From assembly GCA_028697875.1 (NCBI GenBank), contig JAQVEQ010000015.1, forward strand, positions 1-24,093: a stretch of DNA of 24,093 nucleotides, in the 5' to 3' direction. Below the pieces are notes generated by a model, which had not been told where the DNA came from, made no database searches, and saw nothing but the letters and a program-made list of their open reading frames with translations. The stretch's first letter is position 1. Every line of letters begins with the position of its first letter. Shown one piece after another: positions 1 through 6,825 of this stretch. The position numbers and the translations under genes were made by a program. This stretch comes from Novosphingobium sp. GTDB lineage: Bacteria; Pseudomonadota; Alphaproteobacteria; Sphingomonadales; Sphingomonadaceae.

Positions 1-243
1 CTGCAGACAGGGACATATCCCGCGCGCATCGGCCAGCAGTGTCCCGGCCTGCACGCCCGCTGCGTGCGCTGCGGCATTGGCCGTTTCGATCCGGGGGCCG
101 CGGGCGGTTTCCGCAACCAGTGCGAGAGGGGCGGCATCGCGCCCTTCCCCTTCGCCGCAATTCTCGATGCGGCGCCAGCGGTCAAGCGCGAGGCTCGCCA
201 GCCAGATCGCCATGATCCGGCGCGGTGGTGGAGAAGAAGGCAT
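1..243 (-). CDS. imuB: ImuB, Y-family polymerase-like protein (N-terminal part, cut by window edge)
   Basis: Reading the minus strand from the ATG at 243 gives an open frame to the window edge. Its first 81 residues include RRIMAIWLASLALDRWRR, the characteristic ImuB opening, followed by a hydrophobic strand and a segment ending in ADARGICPCLQ that matches the start of the Y-family polymerase fold. In known systems ImuB is a catalytically inactive Y-family relative that bridges the beta clamp to DnaE2 in mutagenic translesion synthesis. It lies 25 nt downstream of the imuA stop on the same strand, the usual imuA-imuB-dnaE2 order. No in-frame ATG, GTG or TTG lies in the short gap, so 243 is the natural start. 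The rest of imuB and any dnaE2 lie outside the window. Confidence 0.85.
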   Translation of the reverse strand, partial: MPSSPPPRRIMAIWLASLALDRWRRIENCGEGEGRDAAPLALVAETARGPRIETANAAAHAAGVQAGTLLADARGICPCLQ

Positions 244-268
244 GATTCGTGCCCAGCCTTCGGCCCGT

Positions 269-988
269 TCAGGCCGAACGGATGCTGTCGGCCGGGCACG
301 TCCCATCCGTTCGTGACGCGCCTGCCGCGACACGAACGGCGGCGAGGCCATTCCCGTCGTCGCGCAGGATCCATTCGCCTTGCGGGTGGACGCGGGCCCG
401 GAACAGTTCCGCCCGCCAGTTCGGCATGCCGGGAGCCCGTGCATCCCAGCGCTGGGCCGGCGACGGGGCGGAACGGATATCCCAGCGCATCCGGGCCGAG
501 GACAGATCGCGCCGGGCGTCGAGCCGGACAAGGACGAGCGGCACCCCATGCTTTTCCGCCGCCAGCGAAAGGCGGCGCGAGGCGGTAAAGTCCAGGGCCC
601 TGGGATTACCGGCAATCTCCCCGATGACGCAGGCGAGTTCGCGGCAACGCAATCCCTCCTCCAGCGCGAAGAGAGCGTCTTCCGGGGTATCGGCAGCGAC
701 ATGAATCAGCCGGGTACGCAAGGTTTCGGGCAGGCCGGGACCATAAGGCCGCCCTGCAAGGCGCATGGCCGCCCGGTCCTGCACCCACAGCACGCCGCGC
801 CGGTCATCGGCGCCGTTTTCCATCGCACGCATCCCGTCCAGTGCAAGAGCCAGTGCCGCCGCCGTTCCGCCCGCGTCGGCAGCAGGCGCGAAGATTTCGC
901 TATGGCAAGCGGGGGGCAGGCCCGGGCGCCATTGCAAGGCGAGCGGGCCCAGCACGGCGGGGGCGACGGAAGGGATCATCTGGCTCAT
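269..988 (-). CDS. imuA: ImuA, SOS-inducible translesion synthesis accessory protein
   Basis: The 239-residue product resembles ImuA, a RecA/SulA-fold protein required together with ImuB and DnaE2 for damage-induced mutagenesis. Visible features are the N-terminal GPLALQWRPGLPPACHSEIF stretch with the family H-E-x-F signature, an alanine-rich helix (GGTAAALALALDGM), and the central strands GVLWVQD and ACVIGEIAG. I see no Walker A motif, as is common in ImuA. The frame is open up to 1063, but that longer form would place the LexA box and predicted promoter inside the coding region. I therefore choose the ATG at 988 (MSQMIPSV), which lies just after them; no clear Shine-Dalgarno precedes it. 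imuB follows 25 nt downstream. Expression should be DNA-damage inducible through LexA. Confidence 0.88.
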   Translation of the reverse strand: MSQMIPSVAPAVLGPLALQWRPGLPPACHSEIFAPAADAGGTAAALALALDGMRAMENGADDRRGVLWVQDRAAMRLAGRPYGPGLPETLRTRLIHVAADTPEDALFALEEGLRCRELACVIGEIAGNPRALDFTASRRLSLAAEKHGVPLVLVRLDARRDLSSARMRWDIRSAPSPAQRWDARAPGMPNWRAELFRARVHPQGEWILRDDGNGLAAVRVAAGASRTDGTCPADSIRSA

Positions 989-1013
989 GCGAATCAGAAC
1001 ATCATCGAATAAT

Positions 1014-1028
1014 GTTCTTATTATGTTC
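1014..1028 (-). promoter_or_regulatory. LexA box (SOS operator) of imuA
   Basis: On the plus strand the bases read GTTC-TTATTAT-GTTC, an exact match to the alphaproteobacterial LexA consensus GTTC-N7-GTTC. The box lies 26 nt upstream of the imuA ATG at 988 and overlaps the predicted -10 element at 1020-1025, the right place for repression. Confidence 0.85.
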
Positions 1029-1048
1029 CCATCTGGAACGTTCCGCAA
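1020..1048 (-). promoter_or_regulatory. Predicted sigma-70-type promoter of imuA
   Basis: On the minus strand TTGCGG (1043-1048) and CATAAT (1020-1025) are separated by exactly 17 nt. Transcription would start near 1013, giving a leader of about 25 nt. The spacer holds the 10-bp palindrome GGAACGTTCC (1035-1044). This is a motif match only; its position over the LexA box supports it. Confidence 0.6.
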
Positions 1049-1072
1049 TCGTCCCGTTCGCACGCTCCTGCG

Positions 1073-1888
1073 CTATTGTCCCTGGGCGGTCTTTTCCCAC
1101 ACACGGGCCAGCGCATCCCGATCGAGAGCGATGCCCATGTCTTCGCGAATGAGCGAGACGAATGCCTCGAAATCGGACAGCTCGCGCCGCTCTACACCCT
1201 CCGCCCCTTCAACCGAAAGACTGCGATCGAACAGGCCGAGCTTCGTTTCCCCCCGCCACGCGCCCAGCATCGCATGAGAGCCGAAAGGCGCCCGATCCCA
1301 GGTCGCGCTGAAATAATTGGCCGCCGCGATCTCCCCGTCGGAAACATGCGCGAAATCGACCCCGTACAGCCCTTGCCAGGAATCGCCGGCTTGCCGTTCC
1401 AGCACCAGTTCCTCGCTCGCCGGATCATCGACAAGCCGGAACACGCCATTGGCCAGTGCCTGTCCGCCTTCCACGCCGATCTCCACCGGCTCCAGCGGTC
1501 CCGGCCCGCCGAACCCGGCATCGGCCAGGAAGAAACGCCCTTCCGCCTCCACCCTGAGCGCGAGATGGCTACGCGGCGCGGCATGGTCTCCGCGCAAGCG
1601 GACGCGCGCCAGGACGCGCCGTGTCGCAAAGCCCGCCGCTTTCAGCGCGGCCTCGAACAGACCGTTAAGCTCGAAGCAGTAGCCGCCCCGCCCACCGTCG
1701 ACGATCTTCGTCGAGATGTCGGCCAGGCCGAGTTCCGGAACCTTGCCCAGCAGGGGATCGAAATTCTCGAAAGCGATAGCGTGCATCTGCGAGCGCTGGA
1801 GAGCCCGCAGGCCCGCAATACCGGCCGGGACTTCCGGCAGCCCGATACGCGCCAGATAGGCCGCGAAATCGAACTGCGGAGCATCCAT
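1073..1888 (-). CDS. Arylamine N-acetyltransferase
   Basis: The product of about 271 residues belongs to the NAT family, cytoplasmic enzymes that move an acetyl group from acetyl-CoA to arylamines, arylhydrazines and related compounds. The catalytic triad is intact: Cys71 in RGGYCFELNGLF, His108 in SHLALRV and Asp123 in FLADAGFGGPG. The N-terminal MHAIAFENFDPL stretch is also typical, and the length is normal. A GTG at 1891 directly precedes the ATG at 1888; a GAGG lies 6 and 9 nt upstream respectively, so the start is uncertain by one codon. The gene begins 14 nt or slightly more after the stop of the permease gene, so the two are probably co-transcribed. The natural substrate cannot be read from the sequence. 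Confidence 0.93.
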   Translation of the reverse strand: MDAPQFDFAAYLARIGLPEVPAGIAGLRALQRSQMHAIAFENFDPLLGKVPELGLADISTKIVDGGRGGYCFELNGLFEAALKAAGFATRRVLARVRLRGDHAAPRSHLALRVEAEGRFFLADAGFGGPGPLEPVEIGVEGGQALANGVFRLVDDPASEELVLERQAGDSWQGLYGVDFAHVSDGEIAAANYFSATWDRAPFGSHAMLGAWRGETKLGLFDRSLSVEGAEGVERRELSDFEAFVSLIREDMGIALDRDALARVWEKTAQGQ

Positions 1889-1905
1889 CACAAAAAACCT
1901 CGGAC

Positions 1906-3477
1906 CTATTCGTCGGGATCGCCAGGCGCCGGGGCGCCGGGCATCGGCGCGACCGCCATCGGCGGCGCATCGGGATCATCCTCGTGCACTTCCACTTTGC
2001 CCAGGCCGACGTGGCTGCGGCGGCGGCTGTAGAGAGAATAGATCGCCAGACCGAACACCGCCCAGATCGCGAACAGCGCCAGCGTATAGCCGGAAAGGCT
2101 GAAGAACAGGTAGAAGCACCCGGCAATCGCCAAAGGTGCGACCACCATCACGGCAGGCGTCCGGAAGGGCCGGTGGCGATCGGGATCGGTGCGACGCAGC
2201 ACCATCACGGCAATCGCGACCATGGCGAAAGCGAACAGAGTGCCCGAGTTGGAAATGTCGGCCAGCGCACCGACGGGGAAGAACGCCGCGAACAGCGAAA
2301 CGAAAACGCCGGTGATGATCGTCACCACGTAAGGAGTGTGGAACCGGGGATGAACCCGGCTGAGTACTTCGGGCAGCAGGCCATCGCGGCTCATGACGAA
2401 AAAAATGCGGGTCTGGCCGAACATCATCATCAGCACCACCGACGGCAAGGCCATGATTGCGGCCAGGCCGACGAGATTGCCGATCTGTGGCCAGCCAATT
2501 TGCCGCAAGGTCCAGGCCAGCGCCTCGCGCGAACAGACGACCGCCTGGTCGCCGATCGCGTGGCATGCGGCCGTCAGTTCGGAAGACCCCGGCGCGATGC
2601 CGGATCCGTCGCTCGCCAGCAGGGGCTGCGCTCCGACCGAACCGACAACCCCGGCCGCGACCAGAAGATAGAAAACCGTGCAGACCCCGAGGCTGCCCAT
2701 CAGGCCGATCGGCATATTGCGCTGGGGATTCTTGGTTTCTTCGGCGGCGGTCGAAACAGCATCGAAACCCACGTAGGCGAAAAAGATCGAAGCTGCCGCA
2801 GCCGAAATCCCGCTGAAACCGAGCGGTGCGAACGGGACGAACTGTTCTCCTTTCATCACCGGCAGGGCCAACACGACGAATGCGGTCAACGCGGTGATCT
2901 TGACGACCACCAGCACGGCATTGACCATCGCGCTCTCGCGCGTGCCGATGACCAGCAGGGCGGTCACGACAAGGGCGATGATCATCGCCGGCAAGTTGAT
3001 CAAACCCCCGCTGCTAGGTCCTGCCGCGAGATCGTGCGGGATGACGATATTGGGCAGAAACGGTGCGTAATCGCTCATGTGCGCGAGCATGCCGACGAAA
3101 TAACCCGACCAGCCAACGGCAACCGCGCCCGCGGCCACGGCATATTCGAGCACCAGGGCCCAGCCGACCATCCAGGCCAGCACTTCGCCCATGACGGCAT
3201 AGCTATAAGTATAGGCGGAGCCGGACACCGGCACCATCGACGCCATCTCGGCATAGCATAGTGCGGCCACCGCGCAGACCATGCCCGCAATGATGAAACT
3301 GATCATCATGCCCGGCCCGGCCTTCTGCGCGGCTTCGGCGGTCAACACGAAAATCCCCGTGCCGATCACCGCGCCAACTCCCAGCATCGTCAGCTGAAAG
3401 GCGCCCAAGCTGCGATGAAGAGCCTTCTTTTCTGCCGTCGCCAGGATGGCATCAAGCGGCTTCACCCGTCCGAACAT
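1906..3477 (-). CDS. APC-family amino acid permease
   Basis: The 523-residue protein is an inner-membrane amino acid/polyamine/organocation transporter. The signature GVGAVIGTGIF lies at residues 33-43 in the first membrane helix, followed by AAQKAGPG and roughly twelve to fourteen hydrophobic helices. A conserved FFAYVGFDAVSTAAEETKNP-type segment, typical of the YfnA/cationic amino acid transporter branch, is present. A periplasmic loop between two helices carries two cysteines, and the C-terminal tail is acidic and proline-rich. The same frame stays open to 4488, but the first part of that would be antisense to panB. The ATG at 3477 is preceded by GAGGGA at a good distance and begins the family-like N-terminus. 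It is divergent from panB and leads into the NAT gene. The substrate is not determined. Confidence 0.92.
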   Translation of the reverse strand: MFGRVKPLDAILATAEKKALHRSLGAFQLTMLGVGAVIGTGIFVLTAEAAQKAGPGMMISFIIAGMVCAVAALCYAEMASMVPVSGSAYTYSYAVMGEVLAWMVGWALVLEYAVAAGAVAVGWSGYFVGMLAHMSDYAPFLPNIVIPHDLAAGPSSGGLINLPAMIIALVVTALLVIGTRESAMVNAVLVVVKITALTAFVVLALPVMKGEQFVPFAPLGFSGISAAAASIFFAYVGFDAVSTAAEETKNPQRNMPIGLMGSLGVCTVFYLLVAAGVVGSVGAQPLLASDGSGIAPGSSELTAACHAIGDQAVVCSREALAWTLRQIGWPQIGNLVGLAAIMALPSVVLMMMFGQTRIFFVMSRDGLLPEVLSRVHPRFHTPYVVTIITGVFVSLFAAFFPVGALADISNSGTLFAFAMVAIAVMVLRRTDPDRHRPFRTPAVMVVAPLAIAGCFYLFFSLSGYTLALFAIWAVFGLAIYSLYSRRRSHVGLGKVEVHEDDPDAPPMAVAPMPGAPAPGDPDE

Positions 3478-3591
3478 GCAGTTTCCCTCATTGCAGTGCA
3501 AAATGTGCCCGGAAGCTAACGCAGGAAAGCCGATTGGCAAGGGGCGTTGCCAGCCCTTCCCCAGCCACGATCCAGAGTCTAGAAGAGCGGC

Positions 3592-4467
3592 ATGTCCACG
3601 ACCTTCCAGATCGATACGGCGACAAGCCGCGCCAACCCGACGCCCGCGCCGTTGCGGCGCCTGACAGTGCCCAGGATCCGTGCCCGCAAGCAAGACAGGG
3701 TGACGGCCGAACCGGTCGTGATGCTCACTGCCTACACGGCGCGGCAGGCGCAATTGCTCGACGCCCATTGCGACGTGCTGCTGGTGGGGGATTCGCTGGG
3801 CCAGGTCATTTACGGGTTGCCGTCGACCATTCCCGTCACGCTGGAAATGATGGCCAGCCACGCCGCCGCCGTGGTGCGCGGCAGTTATCACGCAGTGGTC
3901 GTGGTCGATATGCCGTTCGGCAGTTACGAACAGTCGCCGCAGCAGGCGTTCGAGAGCGCGACATACCTGCTCAAGAACAGCGGAGCGGCCGCAGTGAAAC
4001 TCGAAGGCGGCGCGGCCATGGCGGAAACCGTGGCTTTCCTCAACCAGCGGGGCATTCCGGTGATGGGCCACGTCGGCCTGACCCCGCAGGCAGTGAACGT
4101 GCTGGGCGGCTACATGGCCCGTGGCCGCAGCGATGCGGAAGCGCAGAAGATCGTCAGCGACGCCCAGGCGCTGGACGAGGCCGGCGCCTTCGCCATCGTA
4201 GTCGAAGGCGTGGTCGAGACAATCGCGATCGAAGCGACCAGGGCAGTCGACTGCCTGACCATTGGCATTGGCGGTTCGGCCCAATGCGACGGCCAGGTAC
4301 TGGTGACCGAGGACATGCTCGGCATGTTCGAACGCGTGCCGCGTTTCGTGAAACGCTACGAAAACATCGCCGAAGTGATCGAACGGGCCGTCTCGCGCTA
4401 TGCGGAAGAAGTCCGCGCCCGGACCTTCCCCGGCCCCGAACAAACCTATCAGCCGAAACCCGAATAA
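3592..4467 (+). CDS. panB: 3-methyl-2-oxobutanoate hydroxymethyltransferase (ketopantoate hydroxymethyltransferase)
   Basis: PanB transfers a hydroxymethyl group from 5,10-methylene-tetrahydrofolate to 2-oxoisovalerate, the first committed step of pantothenate and CoA synthesis. In this 291-residue protein the metal- and substrate-binding residues are recognisable: Asp67 in VGDSLGQ, Asp106 in VDMPFGSY, Lys136 and Glu138 in AVKLEGG, His160 in MGHVGLTPQ, and the catalytic Glu205 in VVEGV. GIGGSAQCDGQVLV near the C-terminus is also typical. It is about 27 residues longer than the E. coli enzyme, mostly from an N-terminal tail rich in Thr, Pro and Arg before the TIM barrel. AGAAGAG precedes the ATG. 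No panC, panD or panE is adjacent. Confidence in the family is very high. Confidence 0.97.
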   Translation: MSTTFQIDTATSRANPTPAPLRRLTVPRIRARKQDRVTAEPVVMLTAYTARQAQLLDAHCDVLLVGDSLGQVIYGLPSTIPVTLEMMASHAAAVVRGSYHAVVVVDMPFGSYEQSPQQAFESATYLLKNSGAAAVKLEGGAAMAETVAFLNQRGIPVMGHVGLTPQAVNVLGGYMARGRSDAEAQKIVSDAQALDEAGAFAIVVEGVVETIAIEATRAVDCLTIGIGGSAQCDGQVLVTEDMLGMFERVPRFVKRYENIAEVIERAVSRYAEEVRARTFPGPEQTYQPKPE

Positions 4468-4470
4468 GTG

Positions 4471-4503
4471 CCGCTCGCCCTTCGACAATCCCAGGGCGAG
4501 CGG
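4471..4503. terminator. Perfect hairpin after panB, first unit of a REP-like pair
   Basis: CCGCTCGCCC (4471-4480) pairs perfectly with GGGCGAGCGG (4494-4503) around the 13-nt loop TTCGACAATCCCA. It begins four bases after the panB stop and has no T-run, so it may act as a weak terminator or mRNA-stabilising hairpin rather than a classic intrinsic terminator. Confidence 0.55.
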
Positions 4504-4565
4504 GTATGCGCAATTCCATGATTGAGTTCAGGTCCGCTCATCCCGAGCCTGTCGAAGGATGCGCC
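4471..4565. repeat. REP-like inverted hairpin pair between panB and the TerC gene
   Basis: The perfect hairpin at 4471-4503 is followed by a second one around 4532-4565 in the opposite orientation: GCTCATCC and GGATGCGC pair with one mismatch around the 13-nt loop CGAGCCTGTCGAA. The reverse complement of the second loop, TTCGACAGGCTCG, shares TTCGACA and scattered later bases with the first loop. Over the core of about 25 bases the two arms match at about 18. Loop length and loop start are conserved while the stems differ, which is what a dispersed REP-type element looks like. From general familiarity, motifs of the CTTCGACAGGCTC type recur in sphingomonad genomes; I cannot confirm copy number here. 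Confidence 0.55.
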
Positions 4566-4592
4566 CCAACGTTGCCGTAAAGGACTACACCT

Positions 4593-5639
4593 GTGCTTCG
4601 CTTCTATCGCGGATCCATCATTTTCACGCTTGTCTGCCTTGCACTTGCCTCATGGTATGGCTGGGCCTCCACTGGCAGCATCGAAGCCACGGCGCAGATC
4701 CTGTGGATCGTCGCCGTCCTTTCGATCCTCGAAGTCTCGCTCAGTTTCGACAACGCCGTGGTCAATGCCAGCGTGCTCGAAGAAATGGACGAAATCTGGC
4801 AGCGCCGCTTCCTCACCTGGGGTATCGCCTTCGCCGTGTTCGGGATGCGTGTGGTATTCCCCCTCGCGGTCGTGGCCATCGCCGCCGGGATCGGGCCGCT
4901 GGATGCCTTGCATCTCTCGCTCAACCAGCCCGACGAATACGAGCGGATCGTTTCGTCCGCCCATATCGGGATTGCCGGTTTCGGCGGGGCTTTCCTCGCC
5001 ATGGTCGGGCTCGAATTCTTCTTCGATGCCGACAAGGAAGTTCACTGGATCGCGATAATCGAAGAGCGGCTGTCCCGGATCTCCGCGGTGAAATCGGCGG
5101 AGATCGGCCTACTGCTGCTCGCCATGTGGGGTGTTTCGACGCTGCTCGATCCCGCTGATGCCCTGACGTTCCTTATTTCAGGCATCCTCGGCATCGTGGC
5201 TTTCATCGGGGTCGACGCGATCAACACCTGGCTCGAACTGCGGGACGAACAGCGCAAGCTGGCCGGGGCCGTCGTCCGCTCGGGTCTCGGCGGCTTCCTC
5301 TATCTCAACGTACTCGACGCCTCGTTCAGCTTCGACGGCGTGATCGGTGCCTTTGCCCTGTCCAACAACATGATCGTGATTGCACTGGGCCTTTCCATCG
5401 GCGCCTTCTTCGTCCGTTCGATGACACTGATGCTGGTCCAGAAGGGAACGCTGGCGGAATACGAATTCCTCGAACACGGCGCTTTCTGGGCGATTATCGC
5501 GCTCGGGGCGATCATGCTGCTTTCGGCCAGGTTCCACATTCCCGAAACGGTTACCGGCCTGATCGGCGCCACGCTGATCGGGATCTCGCTCTGGTGGTCG
5601 ATCCGCGCCAACCGCAGGGCTGACGCAGCGGCCCGGTAA
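4593..5639 (+). CDS. TerC/DUF475-family integral membrane protein
   Basis: The 348-residue protein has about nine hydrophobic helices and the two hallmark acidic membrane motifs of the TerC superfamily, EVSLSFDNAVVNA (residues 47-59) and DASFSFDGVIGAFALSNN (242-259). The sequence fits the DUF475 branch. Relatives have been linked to tellurite resistance and to metal-ion (manganese) export; which ion this protein handles cannot be said. The start is a GTG at 4593, fixed by AAAGGA at 4579-4584 about 8 nt upstream; the next residues, LRFYRGSIIFTLVCLALASW, lead straight into the first helix. It stands alone between panB, separated by a REP-like hairpin pair, and a convergent transporter gene that ends seven bases away. 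Confidence 0.88.
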   Translation: MLRFYRGSIIFTLVCLALASWYGWASTGSIEATAQILWIVAVLSILEVSLSFDNAVVNASVLEEMDEIWQRRFLTWGIAFAVFGMRVVFPLAVVAIAAGIGPLDALHLSLNQPDEYERIVSSAHIGIAGFGGAFLAMVGLEFFFDADKEVHWIAIIEERLSRISAVKSAEIGLLLLAMWGVSTLLDPADALTFLISGILGIVAFIGVDAINTWLELRDEQRKLAGAVVRSGLGGFLYLNVLDASFSFDGVIGAFALSNNMIVIALGLSIGAFFVRSMTLMLVQKGTLAEYEFLEHGAFWAIIALGAIMLLSARFHIPETVTGLIGATLIGISLWWSIRANRRADAAAR

Positions 5640-5645
5640 AGGGCT

Positions 5646-6659
5646 TCACTGACGATGCAGCCGGGCCGCCAGCGGGGCGGAAAGGACGAGCTGCGTCAGG
5701 TGATAGGCCAGCGCGGGCAGCAGCAGGATGCCCGCGATGGATGGCTTGAACAGGACCGCCGCCAGCGGTGCGCCCATGGCGATGCTCTTGTGTGCGCCGG
5801 CATAGAGGAAGGCGATACGATCGCCCCGGTCGAGGCGCAGGGCGGAGCCCGCGATCCACGAACCGCCGAACCCGAACAACAGCATCAGGCCGACGCCAAG
5901 CGAGAGCATGCCCCAGTCGTCCAGTGACAGCCGGGTCCAGATTCCCTGCTCGACCGCACCGGAGAAGGCGACATAGACGGCGATCGCGATCGAGAAACGA
6001 TCGACCCAGCTGACCAGCATCTTGTGGCCCAGCGCCCAGTCGCGCGTCCAGTGCTGGCTAAATTGCCCCAGGGCGAAAGGCAGCAGCAGGATCGTTACGA
6101 CTTTCAGCAGCCCGTCGCTGCCCATGGCAACGTCCGATTTGCCGGCCATGAACGCGAACAGCGGGGCTGTCAGGAAAACCCCGAGAATATTCAGCACGGC
6201 AGCCGCAACGACCGAACTTGCGACGTTTCCCCCTGCAAGCGAGCTATAGGCCGTCGCCGATTGCACGGTGGACGGCAGGGTTCCGAGATAGAGGAATCCC
6301 AAAGCGACCAGCGGCGGCAGGAATTGCGCCGCGGCATGGAACAGCAGCCACCCGCCTGCAGCCATTGCCAGGAACACCCACGCCGCCAAAGGCAGCAGGA
6401 AGCGCCAGTTGCGCATGCCGCGCAGGACATCCTCGCGCGACAGGCGCACGCCGTTGAGAAAGAACAGCAGGAACACCGCCGCGTTGGACACGATCTGGGC
6501 GACCGGCCGCCCTTGCCCGTGGACCGGCAGGAACGAGGCGAGCAGGATCGCCACGGCAAGCAGCCGGACCATCGGATCGATGCGGGAAAGAATACGTGGG
6601 CCCATCGCTGCGGGCCCTGCCGCAGGCCATGCGCCAAGTCCAGTCATGCGACCCGTCAT
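5646..6659 (-). CDS. Bile acid:sodium symporter-family transporter (SBF-like)
   Basis: The 337-residue, very hydrophobic protein has about ten membrane helices and fits the SBF-like family (PF13593, related to SLC10A7). Diagnostic stretches are FFLNGVRLSREDVLRGMRNWRF early on, YLGTLPSTVQSATAYSSLAGGNVASSVVAAAVLNILGVFLTAP in the middle (the helix-breaking crossover region), and FLYAGAHKSIAMGAPLA near the end. Substrates of bacterial SBF-like proteins are mostly unknown, so the name describes the family only. The start is uncertain: ATGs at 6659 and 6647 are both in frame and neither has a good Shine-Dalgarno. It converges on the TerC gene with seven bases between the stop codons, and is separated from the upstream prs operon by two hairpins. 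Confidence 0.87.
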   Translation of the reverse strand: MTGRMTGLGAWPAAGPAAMGPRILSRIDPMVRLLAVAILLASFLPVHGQGRPVAQIVSNAAVFLLFFLNGVRLSREDVLRGMRNWRFLLPLAAWVFLAMAAGGWLLFHAAAQFLPPLVALGFLYLGTLPSTVQSATAYSSLAGGNVASSVVAAAVLNILGVFLTAPLFAFMAGKSDVAMGSDGLLKVVTILLLPFALGQFSQHWTRDWALGHKMLVSWVDRFSIAIAVYVAFSGAVEQGIWTRLSLDDWGMLSLGVGLMLLFGFGGSWIAGSALRLDRGDRIAFLYAGAHKSIAMGAPLAAVLFKPSIAGILLLPALAYHLTQLVLSAPLAARLHRQ

Positions 6660-6695
6660 TTATGTGGCCCACTCGCCACAGTTTAGACCCTGGTC

Positions 6696-6714
6696 AAAAA
6701 ATGCTGCGCAGCAT
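6696..6714 (-). terminator. 14-bp palindrome followed by six T (second terminator or operator)
   Basis: ATGCTGCGCAGCAT at 6701-6714 is a perfect palindrome. On the minus strand it runs into six T (6696-6701). As RNA it would form a five-base stem with a GCGC loop and a U-tract, which could stop read-through of the prs operon into the symporter gene. It could equally be a protein-binding site in front of that gene. Confidence 0.4.
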
Positions 6715-6772
6715 GGTTGTCAAACGCAATCAAACGGGGCATAGACGCGCTTCCAGTTTGGGAGAGGAAGGG

Positions 6773-6800
6773 AAAGGGCGGCACGCAGAGGCCGCCCTTT
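6773..6800. terminator. Intrinsic terminator at the end of the prs operon
   Basis: AAAGGGCGGC (6773-6782) and GCCGCCCTTT (6791-6800) form a perfect 10-bp stem with an 8-nt loop. It lies 26 nt beyond the stop of the TPR gene on the minus strand, whose transcript continues into a pyrimidine-rich stretch (TTTCCCTTCC). The plus-strand reading also has a T-rich tail (CTTGTTT), so the hairpin may work both ways. Confidence 0.8.
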
Positions 6801-6825
6801 CTTGTTTGGGCCAGTGCCCGAAGCG

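Noticed and set aside
989..1063. Longer imuA start at 1063.
   Set aside because: It would put the promoter and LexA box inside the coding sequence; the added 25 residues are not ImuA-like.
3478..4488. The permease reading frame stays open upstream to 4488, giving an 860-residue protein.
   Set aside because: The extra 337 residues lie antisense to panB and are His/Arg/Gly-rich without family resemblance; a good ribosome site and family-like N-terminus are at 3477.
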